From the NCBI RefSeq assembly GCF_002289565.1, contig NZ_NTFY01000002.1, positions 43,413 to 107,412 of the forward strand: a DNA stretch of 64,000 nt, given 5' to 3'. Below are positions 17,354 to 26,219 of the stretch, in pieces. The stretch is from Rhodopirellula sp. SM50. Its GTDB lineage: Bacteria > Planctomycetota > Planctomycetia > Pirellulales > Pirellulaceae. The notes under the pieces are model-generated. The model saw only the letters and a program-made list of their open reading frames with translations, had not been told where the DNA came from and did no database searches. The translations under genes and the position numbers were made by a program. How positions within the stretch are numbered: the first letter of the stretch is position 1; the number at the start of each line of letters is the position of its first letter.

Positions 17354-18399
17354 GATGGTTTCCTTTCGTTAGACGGCTCGCCGCTCCAGAAAGCTTTGGC
17401 CGTTCCCTTCAACGGCGAGACGATCAGCGGATCACCCACCGAAACGCCCAGGCTTTCGGCATCGTGTGGTTGCATTTGTAGTCCATCGGTTGACCGCCGC
17501 GTCGCACAACCGATGCACCGAAAGGGACCGTCGGCTGTCGCCACCAGGGTGTCCATGACGGCATCCTGGTTCTCGTTGAACAGGCCCAACAGCCCAACCT
17601 GACTCGATTCAACAATCGTCCGAATCGCCTTGCGATCGCATCGAATGCACGGCCCGCCGTCAAAAATGTCGACCATTTGAGCCTCGTGGAAGCCTTCGGA
17701 TTCGAGCAACCGCAGGGCGGGCTCGGTGTCGGTGTGCACTTTTCCGATCACCTCACGTGCCTGCTCGGGAAGCAGCGGCACATAGATCGGATGCGTCGGC
17801 ATCAGCTCCGCGATGAACCGTTTGTCTCGAAAGGACAACGTGTCGGCGATCGGAAAATCGACCTGAAAAAAAGGCCGGCCGACGGCGTCCCAAAACGGGG
17901 AGCGCCCGTCCTTATCGATCACGCCCCTCATTTCCGCGATCACCTGCCGATCGTATCGCTCGGGGTCTCGGGCGATCAGCATGAACCGCGACAGCGACAA
18001 CACTCGGCCTTTCCCGCCACCGCGAAATTGGGGATGCAAAAACAACGTCCCCAGCTCGGTCGGCCCGTCAAAGATCTTGGCCAAGTGCAAGGTGTCGACT
18101 TCGGTGCGAACGTTCAACGCCTCCGATCGATGGATGCTGCGTTCCAATCGAAACGCATAAAACGGTTCCCCTTTGGCGGAATCACCGACGTGGGTGAACA
18201 ATCCCGCGGTCCCGATCACGCGATGCTCGGCACCTTCGACCCACACCAACAACGGCGATTGGCCACACTCGGATTCTTCAATCCGCTTGGCCAGTCGTTC
18301 GCGATCCGGTGTCAAGGTGGTCAACCCAAACGTCGACCGGCCGGCCAAATCGAACAGGGCATCCAGGTCTGCCGGCCGCACGAGCCGGATGTAGTGCAT
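17350..18399 (-). CDS. astA: Arginine N-succinyltransferase, 349 aa
   Basis: Transfers succinyl from succinyl-CoA to arginine, the entry step of AST catabolism. The sequence shows AstA family features: an N-terminal GNAT-like start (YIRLVRPADLDALFDLA), TELGTLFLHPQFRGGGKGRVLSLSRFMLIA (CoA-binding region near residue 120-145), FWDAVGRPFFQVDF (near 175) and GGPCIRCDRKAIRTI (near 255). AGGAAAC precedes the ATG at 18399. It is the first gene of astA-astD-astB. The usual astC (aminotransferase) and astE (desuccinylase) are not in the window. Confidence 0.93.
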   Translation of the reverse strand: MHYIRLVRPADLDALFDLAGRSTFGLTTLTPDRERLAKRIEESECGQSPLLVWVEGAEHRVIGTAGLFTHVGDSAKGEPFYAFRLERSIHRSEALNVRTEVDTLHLAKIFDGPTELGTLFLHPQFRGGGKGRVLSLSRFMLIARDPERYDRQVIAEMRGVIDKDGRSPFWDAVGRPFFQVDFPIADTLSFRDKRFIAELMPTHPIYVPLLPEQAREVIGKVHTDTEPALRLLESEGFHEAQMVDIFDGGPCIRCDRKAIRTIVESSQVGLLGLFNENQDAVMDTLVATADGPFRCIGCATRRSTDGLQMQPHDAESLGVSVGDPLIVSPLKGTAKAFWSGEPSNERKPS

Positions 18400-18518
18400 T
18401 GATGAGTTTCCTAAAAAGTAGGGATGTCATGCACAGTATGTCTTACGTCCTCGCTGCCATTGTATCCAGATCAACACGATCGGTCCAAATCGAGCGTGTC
18501 GCAATCGATCGACGGCGG

Positions 18519-19979
18519 CTAAGCCAGCAACTCCTTCACCACGTGTCCATGCACGTCGGTCAGCCGATAATCACGCCCCTGGAATCGATACGTTAACCGT
18601 TCGTGGTCGAAGCCCAATTGGTGCAGAATCGTGGCTTGCAGGTCGTGCACGTGCACGGGGTTTTCGGCAACACCAAAACCCAACTCGTCACTCTGACCAT
18701 ACTCGAATCCGCCCTTCACTCCCCCGCCGGCCATCCACATCGTGAACACATCGGGGTAGTGATCACGCCCCAGAATTTTGCTTTTCGCCGTTCGACCCTC
18801 GCGAAACGGCGTCCGACCGAATTCACCGCCCCAAACGATCAGGGTGTCCTGCAACAGGCCGCGTTGTTTGAGATCGCGGATCAACGCCGCGATCGGCTTG
18901 TCCATCGTCGCGCACTTATTGGTCAGGCCGTCGGTCAGTCCCGTGCCGGCCTGTGTGCCGTGGAAGTCCCAGCCCCAATCGAACAATTGCACAAACCGCA
19001 CTCCCGATTCGACCAACCGCCGCGCGAGCAAACAATTGTTGGCCAGACTCGACGCGCCCGGCGTCGCACCGTATTCATCGAGTGTCTTTTGTGACTCGGC
19101 CGAAATGTCCATCACCTCCGGGACCGAGGTTTGCATCCGGAAGGCCAGTTCGTATTGCGAGATCCGCGTCAACGTTTCCGGGTGTCCCATCTGTTCGGCT
19201 TGCATCTGATTCAAATCCGCCAACGCATCGAGCGTCGCACGCCGCGTCGCGCGGCTCATCCCCGGTGGGTCCGACGAATAGAGCACCGGGTCCCCCTTGG
19301 ATCGACACTGCACCCCTTGATAAACCGAGGGCAAAAACCCGCTGCCGAACGAGTTCTTGCCGCCGTTGGGTTGGACGCCGCTGGAGATCAACACGACAAA
19401 CCCGGGCAGGTTTTCGTTTTCGCTTCCCAATCCGTACGTGATCCAAGATCCCATCGAGGGACGTCCGCTACGCGGCGAACCGGTGTAAACCAACAACTCC
19501 GCCGGCGCGTGATTGAATTGATCGGTGTGCATCGAATGCACCACACACATCTCGTCGGCGACTTCGTGGAAATGCGGAATCGCATCGGACATCCACATGC
19601 CCGATTGACCGACGCGCTGCCACGCGCGTGGCGATCCCATCAACTTCGGCGTCCCGGACGTAAACGCAAATTCACGACCGGCCAGAAACTCGTCGGGGCA
19701 ATCCTGGTCGCTGCGTTTGACCAGTTCGCTCTTGTAATCAAACAAGTCCAGGTTCGGCGGCGAACCGGTCATGTGCAGATAGATCACCCGTTTGGCCTTG
19801 GGCGCAAAATGGGGCGATCGACTGGCAAGTGGATCACTCGCCCGTCTGACCGCTGACTCGCCGGCGACACCGTCCCCCGCCAGCAACGACGCCAAAGCCA
19901 TCGAGCCGATCCCGGCAGTGGATTGCTGTAAGAAATGCCGGCGGGTGCGCGTTTGAAGGAATGAGACTCGGGGGTCCAT
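18519..19979 (-). CDS. DUF1501 family exported protein, 486 aa
   Basis: The N-terminus [24 protein letters not shown] is a Tat-type signal with a twin-arginine. The body has DUF1501 landmarks: [53 protein letters not shown], a [10 protein letters not shown] motif (near 385) and [21 protein letters not shown] (near 415). These resemble alkaline-phosphatase-fold sulfatase relatives that bind metal through D/H residues. It lies directly downstream of the large PSCyt1/DUF1553 gene, the usual planctomycete pairing, so the two probably work together in the periplasm or outside on an unknown substrate. Confidence 0.92.
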   Translation of the reverse strand: MDPRVSFLQTRTRRHFLQQSTAGIGSMALASLLAGDGVAGESAVRRASDPLASRSPHFAPKAKRVIYLHMTGSPPNLDLFDYKSELVKRSDQDCPDEFLAGREFAFTSGTPKLMGSPRAWQRVGQSGMWMSDAIPHFHEVADEMCVVHSMHTDQFNHAPAELLVYTGSPRSGRPSMGSWITYGLGSENENLPGFVVLISSGVQPNGGKNSFGSGFLPSVYQGVQCRSKGDPVLYSSDPPGMSRATRRATLDALADLNQMQAEQMGHPETLTRISQYELAFRMQTSVPEVMDISAESQKTLDEYGATPGASSLANNCLLARRLVESGVRFVQLFDWGWDFHGTQAGTGLTDGLTNKCATMDKPIAALIRDLKQRGLLQDTLIVWGGEFGRTPFREGRTAKSKILGRDHYPDVFTMWMAGGGVKGGFEYGQSDELGFGVAENPVHVHDLQATILHQLGFDHERLTYRFQGRDYRLTDVHGHVVKELLA

Positions 19980-20085
19980 GGCGATCTAGAGGTTGCTGGG
20001 GGCTTGAAAGGATCATCAATCACCCTCCCTCGCAGGGAGGGTCGAGCGAAGCGAGGGGCGGCCGAATCAGCGAGATCGATTCTGT

Positions 20086-23000
20086 TTATCGTTTCATCAA
20101 CAGTTCGTCCAAATTCAATATCACATTGGCGACCACCGTCCAGGCAGCGTATTCGGCCGGGTCGGCATCGTCGGGCAGGGCGCCGATCGGATCGGTCGCC
20201 ATCTTCATCGCATCTTCGGTCGATTCGCGATAGGTCTCGGTCGCGGCGATCACGAGTTGTTCCAGACGCTCGATCTCCGCAGCACTGGGCGGCCGAATCA
20301 ATGCGGTCTCAAAGGCGTACTGGATTCTTCCTGCGGCCGAGTCCGCCTCGCGGATCATGTTTCGCGCAAACGACTGGGCCGCTTCGACATAGACCGGATC
20401 GTTCATCGTGACCAAAGCCTGGAGCGGGGTGTTGGTTCGAATCCGACGGACGGTGCAAACCTCTCGGTTGGGCGCGTCGAACTGGGCCATCGACGGATAG
20501 GGGCTGCTGCGGCGCCACGTCGTGTACACCCCACGCCGATAGCGGTCTTCACCCTTGCTGGTCTTCCAATCGGTGGCCGATCCGAACGCAGCTTTCAATC
20601 CCAACTCGGGTTGCGGCGGATTGACCGGCGGACCGAATCGCTTGTCGCTCAACAGCCCGCTGACGAACAATGCCTGATCGCGGACCATCTCTGCCGAGAC
20701 GCGGAATCTTGGTCCCCGTGCAAGCATTCGGTTGGCCGGATCGGCGGCGATCAATTCCGGCGTTGTCACGCTGCTTTGCCGATAGGTCGCGGACATCACC
20801 ATCGACTTGATCAATCGTTTGATGTCCCATCCGCTGTCGCGAAACTCGACCGCCATCCAATCCAACAGACGCGGGTGGGAGGGCAATTCACCTTGTGACC
20901 CAAACTCCTCGCTGGTCTCGACGAGACCAACGCCGAACAACTGTTCCCAATGTCGATTGACGATCACCCGTGGCGTCAACGGGTTTTCCGGATCAACCAA
21001 CCAGTGCGCCAAATCAAGACGGCTAGGGTTGTCGGCATGGGCGATCGGGTGGAACGCCCCCGGCGTGCCCTCGTGGACCACGTCGCCGGTGCTTTGGTAA
21101 TTGCCCCGCAGCTGCACCTTGGTGACGCGACGCTTGTCAGCGGGCAGCTCCTTCATCACCGGAACGCTGGTCATCGGCTTCATCTTGCCCAGTTCGTCGC
21201 GCGCCGCCTGCAACTCATCACGCCACGGTTGAAGCACCGGTGCAATGTCACGGAAATACGCTTTAACTTGCGATGCCTCGTTTTCGTTCCACCGATCGTT
21301 GCTCTTGGCGATGATGCGGCGAATCGGGATCGGCAACGTCGCCCAGCGGGTCAGGTTCACGTCTGAACTGACGGAGAAGCGAAAGTGATCGATCAAATGA
21401 CGCGGGTGTTCCGATTCTTGTGCGATCGAAACGGTCAGCACGCCCTCGGCCGCCGGGGTCGGTGCATCGAGCGACACGGTCAATTGGTGGGCCCGCCCGA
21501 GCTGGGGCGCGATGGCCCAGCCCGTCTTGGGACCGCCAGGCGTTTGCAGGACTGCCGTTGCGGGAAATCCACTTTGTTCGTGATCGGCCGATGCATGGCT
21601 GAACGAGACCGTTCGAACACCCGATGGGGACAGGGCATGTTTGGCTTTGGCCGGGGTCTCGGGTTTGCTCGTCCAGACGACGTCTCGCTCTTTGTCCAAC
21701 AGTGTCACCGTGAATCCGCTCAACCGTTCGACGATTGCCGCGCCTCCGTCGGTGCGATTCCACAGAACCAGGTTGTCGATCGGCATCGCTTTGCCCAAAT
21801 CAATTTCAACCCAGGGATCTTGTTCACCGTTGGTGTGCTGGACCGAACCCTTGTTGTAGTCCCCTGCGGTATTGCCGTCGTTGACACGCTCCGGGCCGGC
21901 ATCGGCGTAGGTAGAACTCTGAGTCGCCTTGCCATGCGGCGCGACGTTTTCGCCTTCGCTGAACACTTCGATCTCCGCGAGATGCAAAAACCGTGACTTC
22001 CCTGGCAAATCGACCCGAACGAATCGGGCTTGAACCGGAGCGAGTGGCTGGGGCGTCCAGGTCGCGCGAAGCTGGGTGATCACGAAGTTTCGTTTCTGTG
22101 ACGGTGACGTTTCCAGGCGCAGGCCCGTGATGGGTTCGTCCGAGGTGGGAATTTGGATCTGATACGTGTCCGTTTCCTGCTCGTCTGCGGCGGCCTGGAT
22201 CCATCCGTCGTCGGTCTTCTTCAGCTGGCGTTTGGAGTCGATCGAGGCGACGTCGGCGATTCGCCACTTTGGCGGCGAAGCAAACTGGGCCAACCACTGT
22301 TCACGTTCCTGGTCGACTCGATCCGAGGGGGCGGCCAGTTTGGCCTGGAGTGATTCGATGCGTGCGGACAATTCGACTTTGCGGCGTTTTTGATCGTCAC
22401 TCCAGACTTCCAGCAGCGGGCTTTCGTTGCGTTTGTCCGTATCTTCGGTGCTGTTAAAGAAGGCGAAGAATTGAAAGTATTCGTCTTGCGTGATCGGATC
22501 GTACTTGTGGGTGTGGCACTGGGCGCAGGCCATGGTCGTGCCCATCCAAACGGCCATCGTCGTGTTGACCCGGTCGACCACCGCGACGTTGCGAAATTCT
22601 TCGTCATTGGTGCCGCCTTCGTTGTTGGTCAACGTGTTTCGATGAAAGGCTGTGGCGATCAGTTGCTCGTCGGTGGGATTGGGCAGCAAGTCACCGGCAA
22701 TCTGCTCGATCGTGAATTGATCAAACGGCATGTTGTCGTTGATCGCTTGGATCACGTAGTCGCGGTAGGCCCAGATGGTGCGTGGCGGATCATCGGCGTA
22801 ACCTGCCGAGTCGGCGTAGCGGGCCAGGTCCAGCCAGACCCGGGCCCAACGTTCTCCGAATGCCGGGCTGGCGAGCAATGAATCCACGTAGATCTCGTAC
22901 GCATCGGCGCGATCGTCCTCGGCAAACGCTCGGGCTCGTTCAAAGCTCGGCGGCAAGCCCGTCAGGTCGATCGCGACGCGTCGGGCCAGCGTCAAACGGT

Positions 23001-23523
23001 CGGCTGGGGGCGAGGGATGCAAACCTTCGGCATCCATCCGTGCCAGCGTGAAATGATCGATCGGACCGATCGGCCAGGCCGGGTCGGACACTTCCGGAAG
23101 CGGCGGTCGGAGAGGGATCTCGTAGGACCAGTGTTTGGCGTAACGTCCGCCTTGTTCGATCCACGTTCGCAGCAAAGCGACTTCGGCGTGCGTCAGCGGA
23201 TCGCCTTTTCCCGACGGCGGCATCACCATGTCTTCGTCGTCGCTGGTCACCCGGGAGATCAGTTCACTGGCCTCCGGGTTACCGGGCACCACAGCCGCGT
23301 AACCGCCCAGGTCCTCATGAGCCCCTTCGGCGGTATCCAACCGCAATCCCGCAGCCCGCTCCGCTTCGTCGGGGCCATGGCACGTGACGCAACGATTGAA
23401 CAGCAGCGGCCGAACCTCACGATTGAAATCAATCGCGGTTTCCCCTGCCGGTGCGAAGGCCGGGGCGATGGATGAAACCAAGGCGTAAAGCAGGGAAACC
23501 GAAAAAACGCGTGTCAGTCGCAT
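20086..23523 (-). CDS. PSCyt1/DUF1549/DUF1553 protein with discoidin-like insert, 1145 aa
   Basis: I chose the ATG at 23523 (MRLTRVFSVSLLYALVSS, signal peptide) over the longer open frame. A planctomycete-type cytochrome motif, FNRCVTCHG with CxxCH at residues 45-49, is near the N-terminus. DUF1549 follows (about residues 130-330, with WARVWLDLARYADSAGYADD). A middle insert around residues 520-640 looks like an F5/8 type C (discoidin) carbohydrate-binding fold (RVNDGNTAGDYN ... WVEIDLGKAMPIDNLVLWNRTD). DUF1553 makes up the C-terminal ~300 residues (RVIVNRHWEQLFGVGLVET). It is exported. The partner DUF1501 gene follows after 106 bases. Confidence 0.92.
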   Translation of the reverse strand: MRLTRVFSVSLLYALVSSIAPAFAPAGETAIDFNREVRPLLFNRCVTCHGPDEAERAAGLRLDTAEGAHEDLGGYAAVVPGNPEASELISRVTSDDEDMVMPPSGKGDPLTHAEVALLRTWIEQGGRYAKHWSYEIPLRPPLPEVSDPAWPIGPIDHFTLARMDAEGLHPSPPADRLTLARRVAIDLTGLPPSFERARAFAEDDRADAYEIYVDSLLASPAFGERWARVWLDLARYADSAGYADDPPRTIWAYRDYVIQAINDNMPFDQFTIEQIAGDLLPNPTDEQLIATAFHRNTLTNNEGGTNDEEFRNVAVVDRVNTTMAVWMGTTMACAQCHTHKYDPITQDEYFQFFAFFNSTEDTDKRNESPLLEVWSDDQKRRKVELSARIESLQAKLAAPSDRVDQEREQWLAQFASPPKWRIADVASIDSKRQLKKTDDGWIQAAADEQETDTYQIQIPTSDEPITGLRLETSPSQKRNFVITQLRATWTPQPLAPVQARFVRVDLPGKSRFLHLAEIEVFSEGENVAPHGKATQSSTYADAGPERVNDGNTAGDYNKGSVQHTNGEQDPWVEIDLGKAMPIDNLVLWNRTDGGAAIVERLSGFTVTLLDKERDVVWTSKPETPAKAKHALSPSGVRTVSFSHASADHEQSGFPATAVLQTPGGPKTGWAIAPQLGRAHQLTVSLDAPTPAAEGVLTVSIAQESEHPRHLIDHFRFSVSSDVNLTRWATLPIPIRRIIAKSNDRWNENEASQVKAYFRDIAPVLQPWRDELQAARDELGKMKPMTSVPVMKELPADKRRVTKVQLRGNYQSTGDVVHEGTPGAFHPIAHADNPSRLDLAHWLVDPENPLTPRVIVNRHWEQLFGVGLVETSEEFGSQGELPSHPRLLDWMAVEFRDSGWDIKRLIKSMVMSATYRQSSVTTPELIAADPANRMLARGPRFRVSAEMVRDQALFVSGLLSDKRFGPPVNPPQPELGLKAAFGSATDWKTSKGEDRYRRGVYTTWRRSSPYPSMAQFDAPNREVCTVRRIRTNTPLQALVTMNDPVYVEAAQSFARNMIREADSAAGRIQYAFETALIRPPSAAEIERLEQLVIAATETYRESTEDAMKMATDPIGALPDDADPAEYAAWTVVANVILNLDELLMKR

Positions 23524-23813
23524 AGGTGGGAACGTTGAACGTTTGGAGGGGCGGTGGGCATCATTAGTATACCCGAAACACAAGTCGACTCCCGAATCCC
23601 GGACCGCACAAAATTCCGCCCGCCGGAATCGCGCCGCTCCGCAGGCCGCCGTCCCCCGAAGCCGGTCCCCCGAAGCCGGTCGCCCGTCAGCCGCCCGTCC
23701 CCTCCCCCTTCTGCCAATCCGCTTCGAGTCGGCGTGTCACTGGATTCAAATCACAGCCAGAATCAGTCCCGAGCCCACCCACGTCCGCGCCCCCCAATCG
23801 ACCTCAACCACCC

Positions 23814-23918
23814 GGGGACACGGCACCAAGCGACACGGGGACACGGCACCAAGTCACACAACTACACAGCGACACGGGGACACGGCACCAAGTCACACAA
23901 CTACACGGGGACAGAGCA
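23814..23918 (+). repeat. REP array, forward orientation (family C), four copies
   Basis: GGGGACACGGCACCAAG occurs at 23814-23830, 23837-23853 and 23876-23892, with a diverged copy (GGGGACAGAGCA) at 23907. Between copies lie short variants of CGACAC and TCACACAACTACAC. The same word occurs in reverse complement downstream of the transposase at 25240-25600 and again forward at 26103-26132. Confidence 0.92.
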
Positions 23919-24032
23919 TTTCGATTCAATCCAAAGCTATCAAACTTGAAAAATTGTCTCTGATCTGAGCTGAAATTTGGTGCAGCGAAGGTTGACTGAT
24001 GGATCGGTTTGCGTTGCAATGGCAGGTCGTGG

Positions 24033-24057
24033 GAGTCGCACGGAGCGACTCGTTTTT
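24033..24057 (+). terminator. Hairpin followed by T-run, terminator-like
   Basis: GAGTCGC (24033-24039) pairs perfectly with GCGACTC (24045-24051) across a 5-base loop. A G and five T residues follow. The form is that of a Rho-independent terminator on the plus strand, but there is no plus-strand gene upstream, so it may instead be part of another repeat family. Confidence 0.45.
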
Positions 24058-24132
24058 GGGCTACGCAATTTGAAGAAGATGCACTTCAAACCGTAGCAAC
24101 GTCTAGAAACGAGTCTCTTTGATGAGGATGCG

Positions 24133-25239
24133 ATGTCACGTTCCAACCGCGGCGACAAGATTGACCCTCGCGAGGTCCAAATCGTTCACACCATCAGTCG
24201 CACCACACGGGCTTGCCGGTTATTCGGCGACGATCCGCTGACCGGCAAAAACTGCGACCATCGCAAGGGTTGGATTGAAGCGTTGATCGAGCATTTCGCT
24301 GGCCAATTTGCCATCGACGTTCTGGCGTATTCGGTCCTCTCCAGTCATCACCATCAGATGCTTCGTTCGCGCCCCGACATCGTCCAGACTTGGAACGACA
24401 CCGAAGTGGCACGACGCTGGCTGATGATTTGCCCCAAACGCACAGACGATCGCGGCAACCCCTTGCCGCCGTCGGAGTCCGAACTCAATACCATCCGAAA
24501 TTGTCCGATCCGGCTTGAGCAGATACGTCTTCGGCTTAGTGATGTTTCCTGGTGGATGCGTCTCATGAACCAACGCGTTGCCCAGCGAGCCAATCGGGAA
24601 GATGGCTCCGGCGGCCGATTCTTCGAAGACCGCTTCAAGGGGATTCCGGTGATTGATGATGAGTCCGTGTTGGCTTGTGCCGTCTACGTGGATTTGAATT
24701 GGATTCGAGCTTGCATGGCCGAAACGTTGGAGCTGAGCGATCACACGTCGGCTCAGCGTCGAATCGAAGCGATCACGGCGGAAACGCAAGCCCCGGCGTC
24801 TAACCCTACCTCGGCACCTGACGACCCGTCGGAGGCCGCGGACAGGTGTGTCCGGCCGCTTGCAGATTCGTTTCTTGCGCCGGTTGATCTGAATGAAGCG
24901 ATTGAGTTGCCCGGCCCCCAACCGAGCCCATGTGATACACGCTGCAGCGACAAGGGGTTCCTACCGATCAGTGCTGCAGAATACCTCGAGCTACTTGACT
25001 GGTCGGCGCGACAATCGGCGGCCGGCAAACCCGGACGCACCCCTGACAATCTCCCGCCAATTCTAATTCGGCTCGGTTTATCGCCGACAGTCTGGCTGGA
25101 ACTTGTGGCCAACTTTGATGATCTGTTTACCACAATGGCCGGATTACCGGAGAACATCGATCAGCGACGTGGCAAACAAACCGGTCGCCGGTTTCACGTC
25201 CAGAAGCGGACACGTGAGCTGTTCGCACAAGCGGCCTAG
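24133..25239 (+). CDS. REP-associated tyrosine transposase (Y1/HUH type), 368 aa
   Basis: The HUH motif is SSHHHQML (His72-His74), and the RAYT signature is GGRFFEDRFKGIPVIDDESVLACAVYVDLNWIRACMA. The Tyr at 185 lies in the YVDLNWIRA helix, the position of the catalytic tyrosine in RAYT proteins. A ~60-residue insertion separates HUH from the WWMRLMNQRVAQRANRE block, and a ~150-residue C-terminal extension is unlike short RAYTs (~150-230 aa). It is flanked by inverted arrays of one repeat word, the arrangement called a REPtron. The predicted activity is single-strand DNA cleavage and rejoining at the REP sequences. No terminal transposon ends are seen. Confidence 0.88.
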   Translation: MSRSNRGDKIDPREVQIVHTISRTTRACRLFGDDPLTGKNCDHRKGWIEALIEHFAGQFAIDVLAYSVLSSHHHQMLRSRPDIVQTWNDTEVARRWLMICPKRTDDRGNPLPPSESELNTIRNCPIRLEQIRLRLSDVSWWMRLMNQRVAQRANREDGSGGRFFEDRFKGIPVIDDESVLACAVYVDLNWIRACMAETLELSDHTSAQRRIEAITAETQAPASNPTSAPDDPSEAADRCVRPLADSFLAPVDLNEAIELPGPQPSPCDTRCSDKGFLPISAAEYLELLDWSARQSAAGKPGRTPDNLPPILIRLGLSPTVWLELVANFDDLFTTMAGLPENIDQRRGKQTGRRFHVQKRTRELFAQAA

Positions 25240-25457
25240 ATTGAACAAGCTCCATCGATCTGGTTTGTTCTTGCATCAATGGCTTCGCAAGATCGCGGCG
25301 TGATCGCTGCGGTGATGAAGTGTCTCGGTATGCGGAACCGCCGACGTAGGCAGTACGACGTCGCCTGCCGTGTTGACGTCGGATCGAAAACTGCGGCTGA
25401 CAATCCCGCGCCGCAGCAAGTGCCGCAACGATCGAATCTCTCCGGTGAAGAATGTGC

Positions 25458-25600
25458 GCCGTGTCCCCGAACGTCGTGTCGTGGAGAATGGATGCCGTGT
25501 CCCCGATCATTGGATTGGTGCCGTGTCCCCGAGCTTGGGGTTGATGCCGTGTCCCTGGGCGTTGCTGATGCCGTGTCCCCGGGGGTTGTGTCCCTGGGGG
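25458..25600 (-). repeat. REP array, reverse orientation (family C), five to six copies
   Basis: The reverse complement word (T)GCCGTGTCCCC occurs at 25458-25468, 25493-25504, 25519-25530, 25545-25556 (with one change) and 25569-25580, plus a partial copy near 25587. The spacing is about 25-35 bases. The orientation is opposite to the array upstream of the transposase, so the gene is bracketed by inverted arrays. The gap 25240-25702 contains nothing else that I can support. Confidence 0.92.
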
Positions 25601-25702
25601 TTGTTGGGGGCGGGCGTTTTTTGCTTTCCCGGCTGGTAGACGTTAGACTCGGGCGGTTTAGACCTGCGATTTTCTTTTTCTTTTCAACGGAAGGGCCGAT
25701 TG

Positions 25703-26080
25703 ATGGGCGTTCGATTCAGTGAAGTCGACTTGGCGACTCGAAACGATAGCAACGTGATTCACTTGCATGTCAGCGGCACGATGAACCACGAAGATTACGA
25801 AATCTTCGGGCCCGACATCGAGCAGGTCATTCAAAAACATGGCAAGATTCGCGTGCTGCTGGAATTGGATGACTTCCACGGCTGGACGGCTCGAGCGCTG
25901 TGGGATGACATCAAGTTCGACATCCAGCACTTTCGCGACATCGAGCGAATCGCCATGGTCGGTGACAGCACTTGGGAAAAGTGGATGGCCATTTTCTGCA
26001 AACCCTTCACCGCCGCCACCATCAAGTACTTTGACGCCAGCGACATCGATGCCGCTTGGGATTGGATCTCCGAGAAATAA
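25703..26080 (+). CDS. SpoIIAA-like (STAS-related) protein, 125 aa
   Basis: I chose the ATG at 25703 with GGAAGGG upstream; the TTG just before is less likely. The protein matches the SpoIIAA-like family: IHLHVSGTMNHEDYEIFGPDIEQVIQKHGKIRVLLELDDFHGWTARALWDDIKFDIQHF, then RIAMVGDSTWEKWM and the terminal DAAWDWI. These small cytoplasmic proteins have a STAS-like fold. Family members are found alone in many bacteria, with unclear lipid- or protein-binding roles. It lies between the reverse REP array and a third REP pair, so it is embedded in the repeat region but does not itself look mobile. Confidence 0.88.
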   Translation: MGVRFSEVDLATRNDSNVIHLHVSGTMNHEDYEIFGPDIEQVIQKHGKIRVLLELDDFHGWTARALWDDIKFDIQHFRDIERIAMVGDSTWEKWMAIFCKPFTAATIKYFDASDIDAAWDWISEK

Positions 26081-26102
26081 ACTGCCCCCAAGAGTCCCAC
26101 CC

Positions 26103-26132
26103 GGGGACACGGCACACCCGGGGACACGGCAC
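26103..26132 (+). repeat. Two further forward REP words (family C)
   Basis: GGGGACACGGCAC occurs at 26103-26115 and 26120-26132 in direct orientation, 17 bases apart, just after the SpoIIAA-like stop. The word matches the arrays on both sides of the transposase. Confidence 0.9.
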
Positions 26133-26219
26133 ACCTCGTTTCGCTATTGGAACACGAAAGAGTGTCGCTCAACGGAAAACGCCACCCGGTTTGGTCCGCA
26201 TACGGCGCGGCGGCGGGCG

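Larger units (their letters stand above)
23524..24132. other. Gene-free region upstream of the REP transposase
   Basis: 609 bases without a supported gene. It contains the forward REP copies (23814-23918, listed separately), a 7-bp-stem terminator-like hairpin with a T-run at 24033-24057, and a second inverted repeat, TTTGAAG/CTTCAAA, near 24069-24090. The many open frames across the proline-rich stretch at 23560-23800 are low-complexity artefacts. Confidence 0.55.

Noticed and set aside
23814..25600. REP arrays considered as CRISPR or as an integron
   Set aside because: Spacing is irregular, intervening sequences are partly similar, and the adjacent gene is a RAYT, not cas or an integrase.
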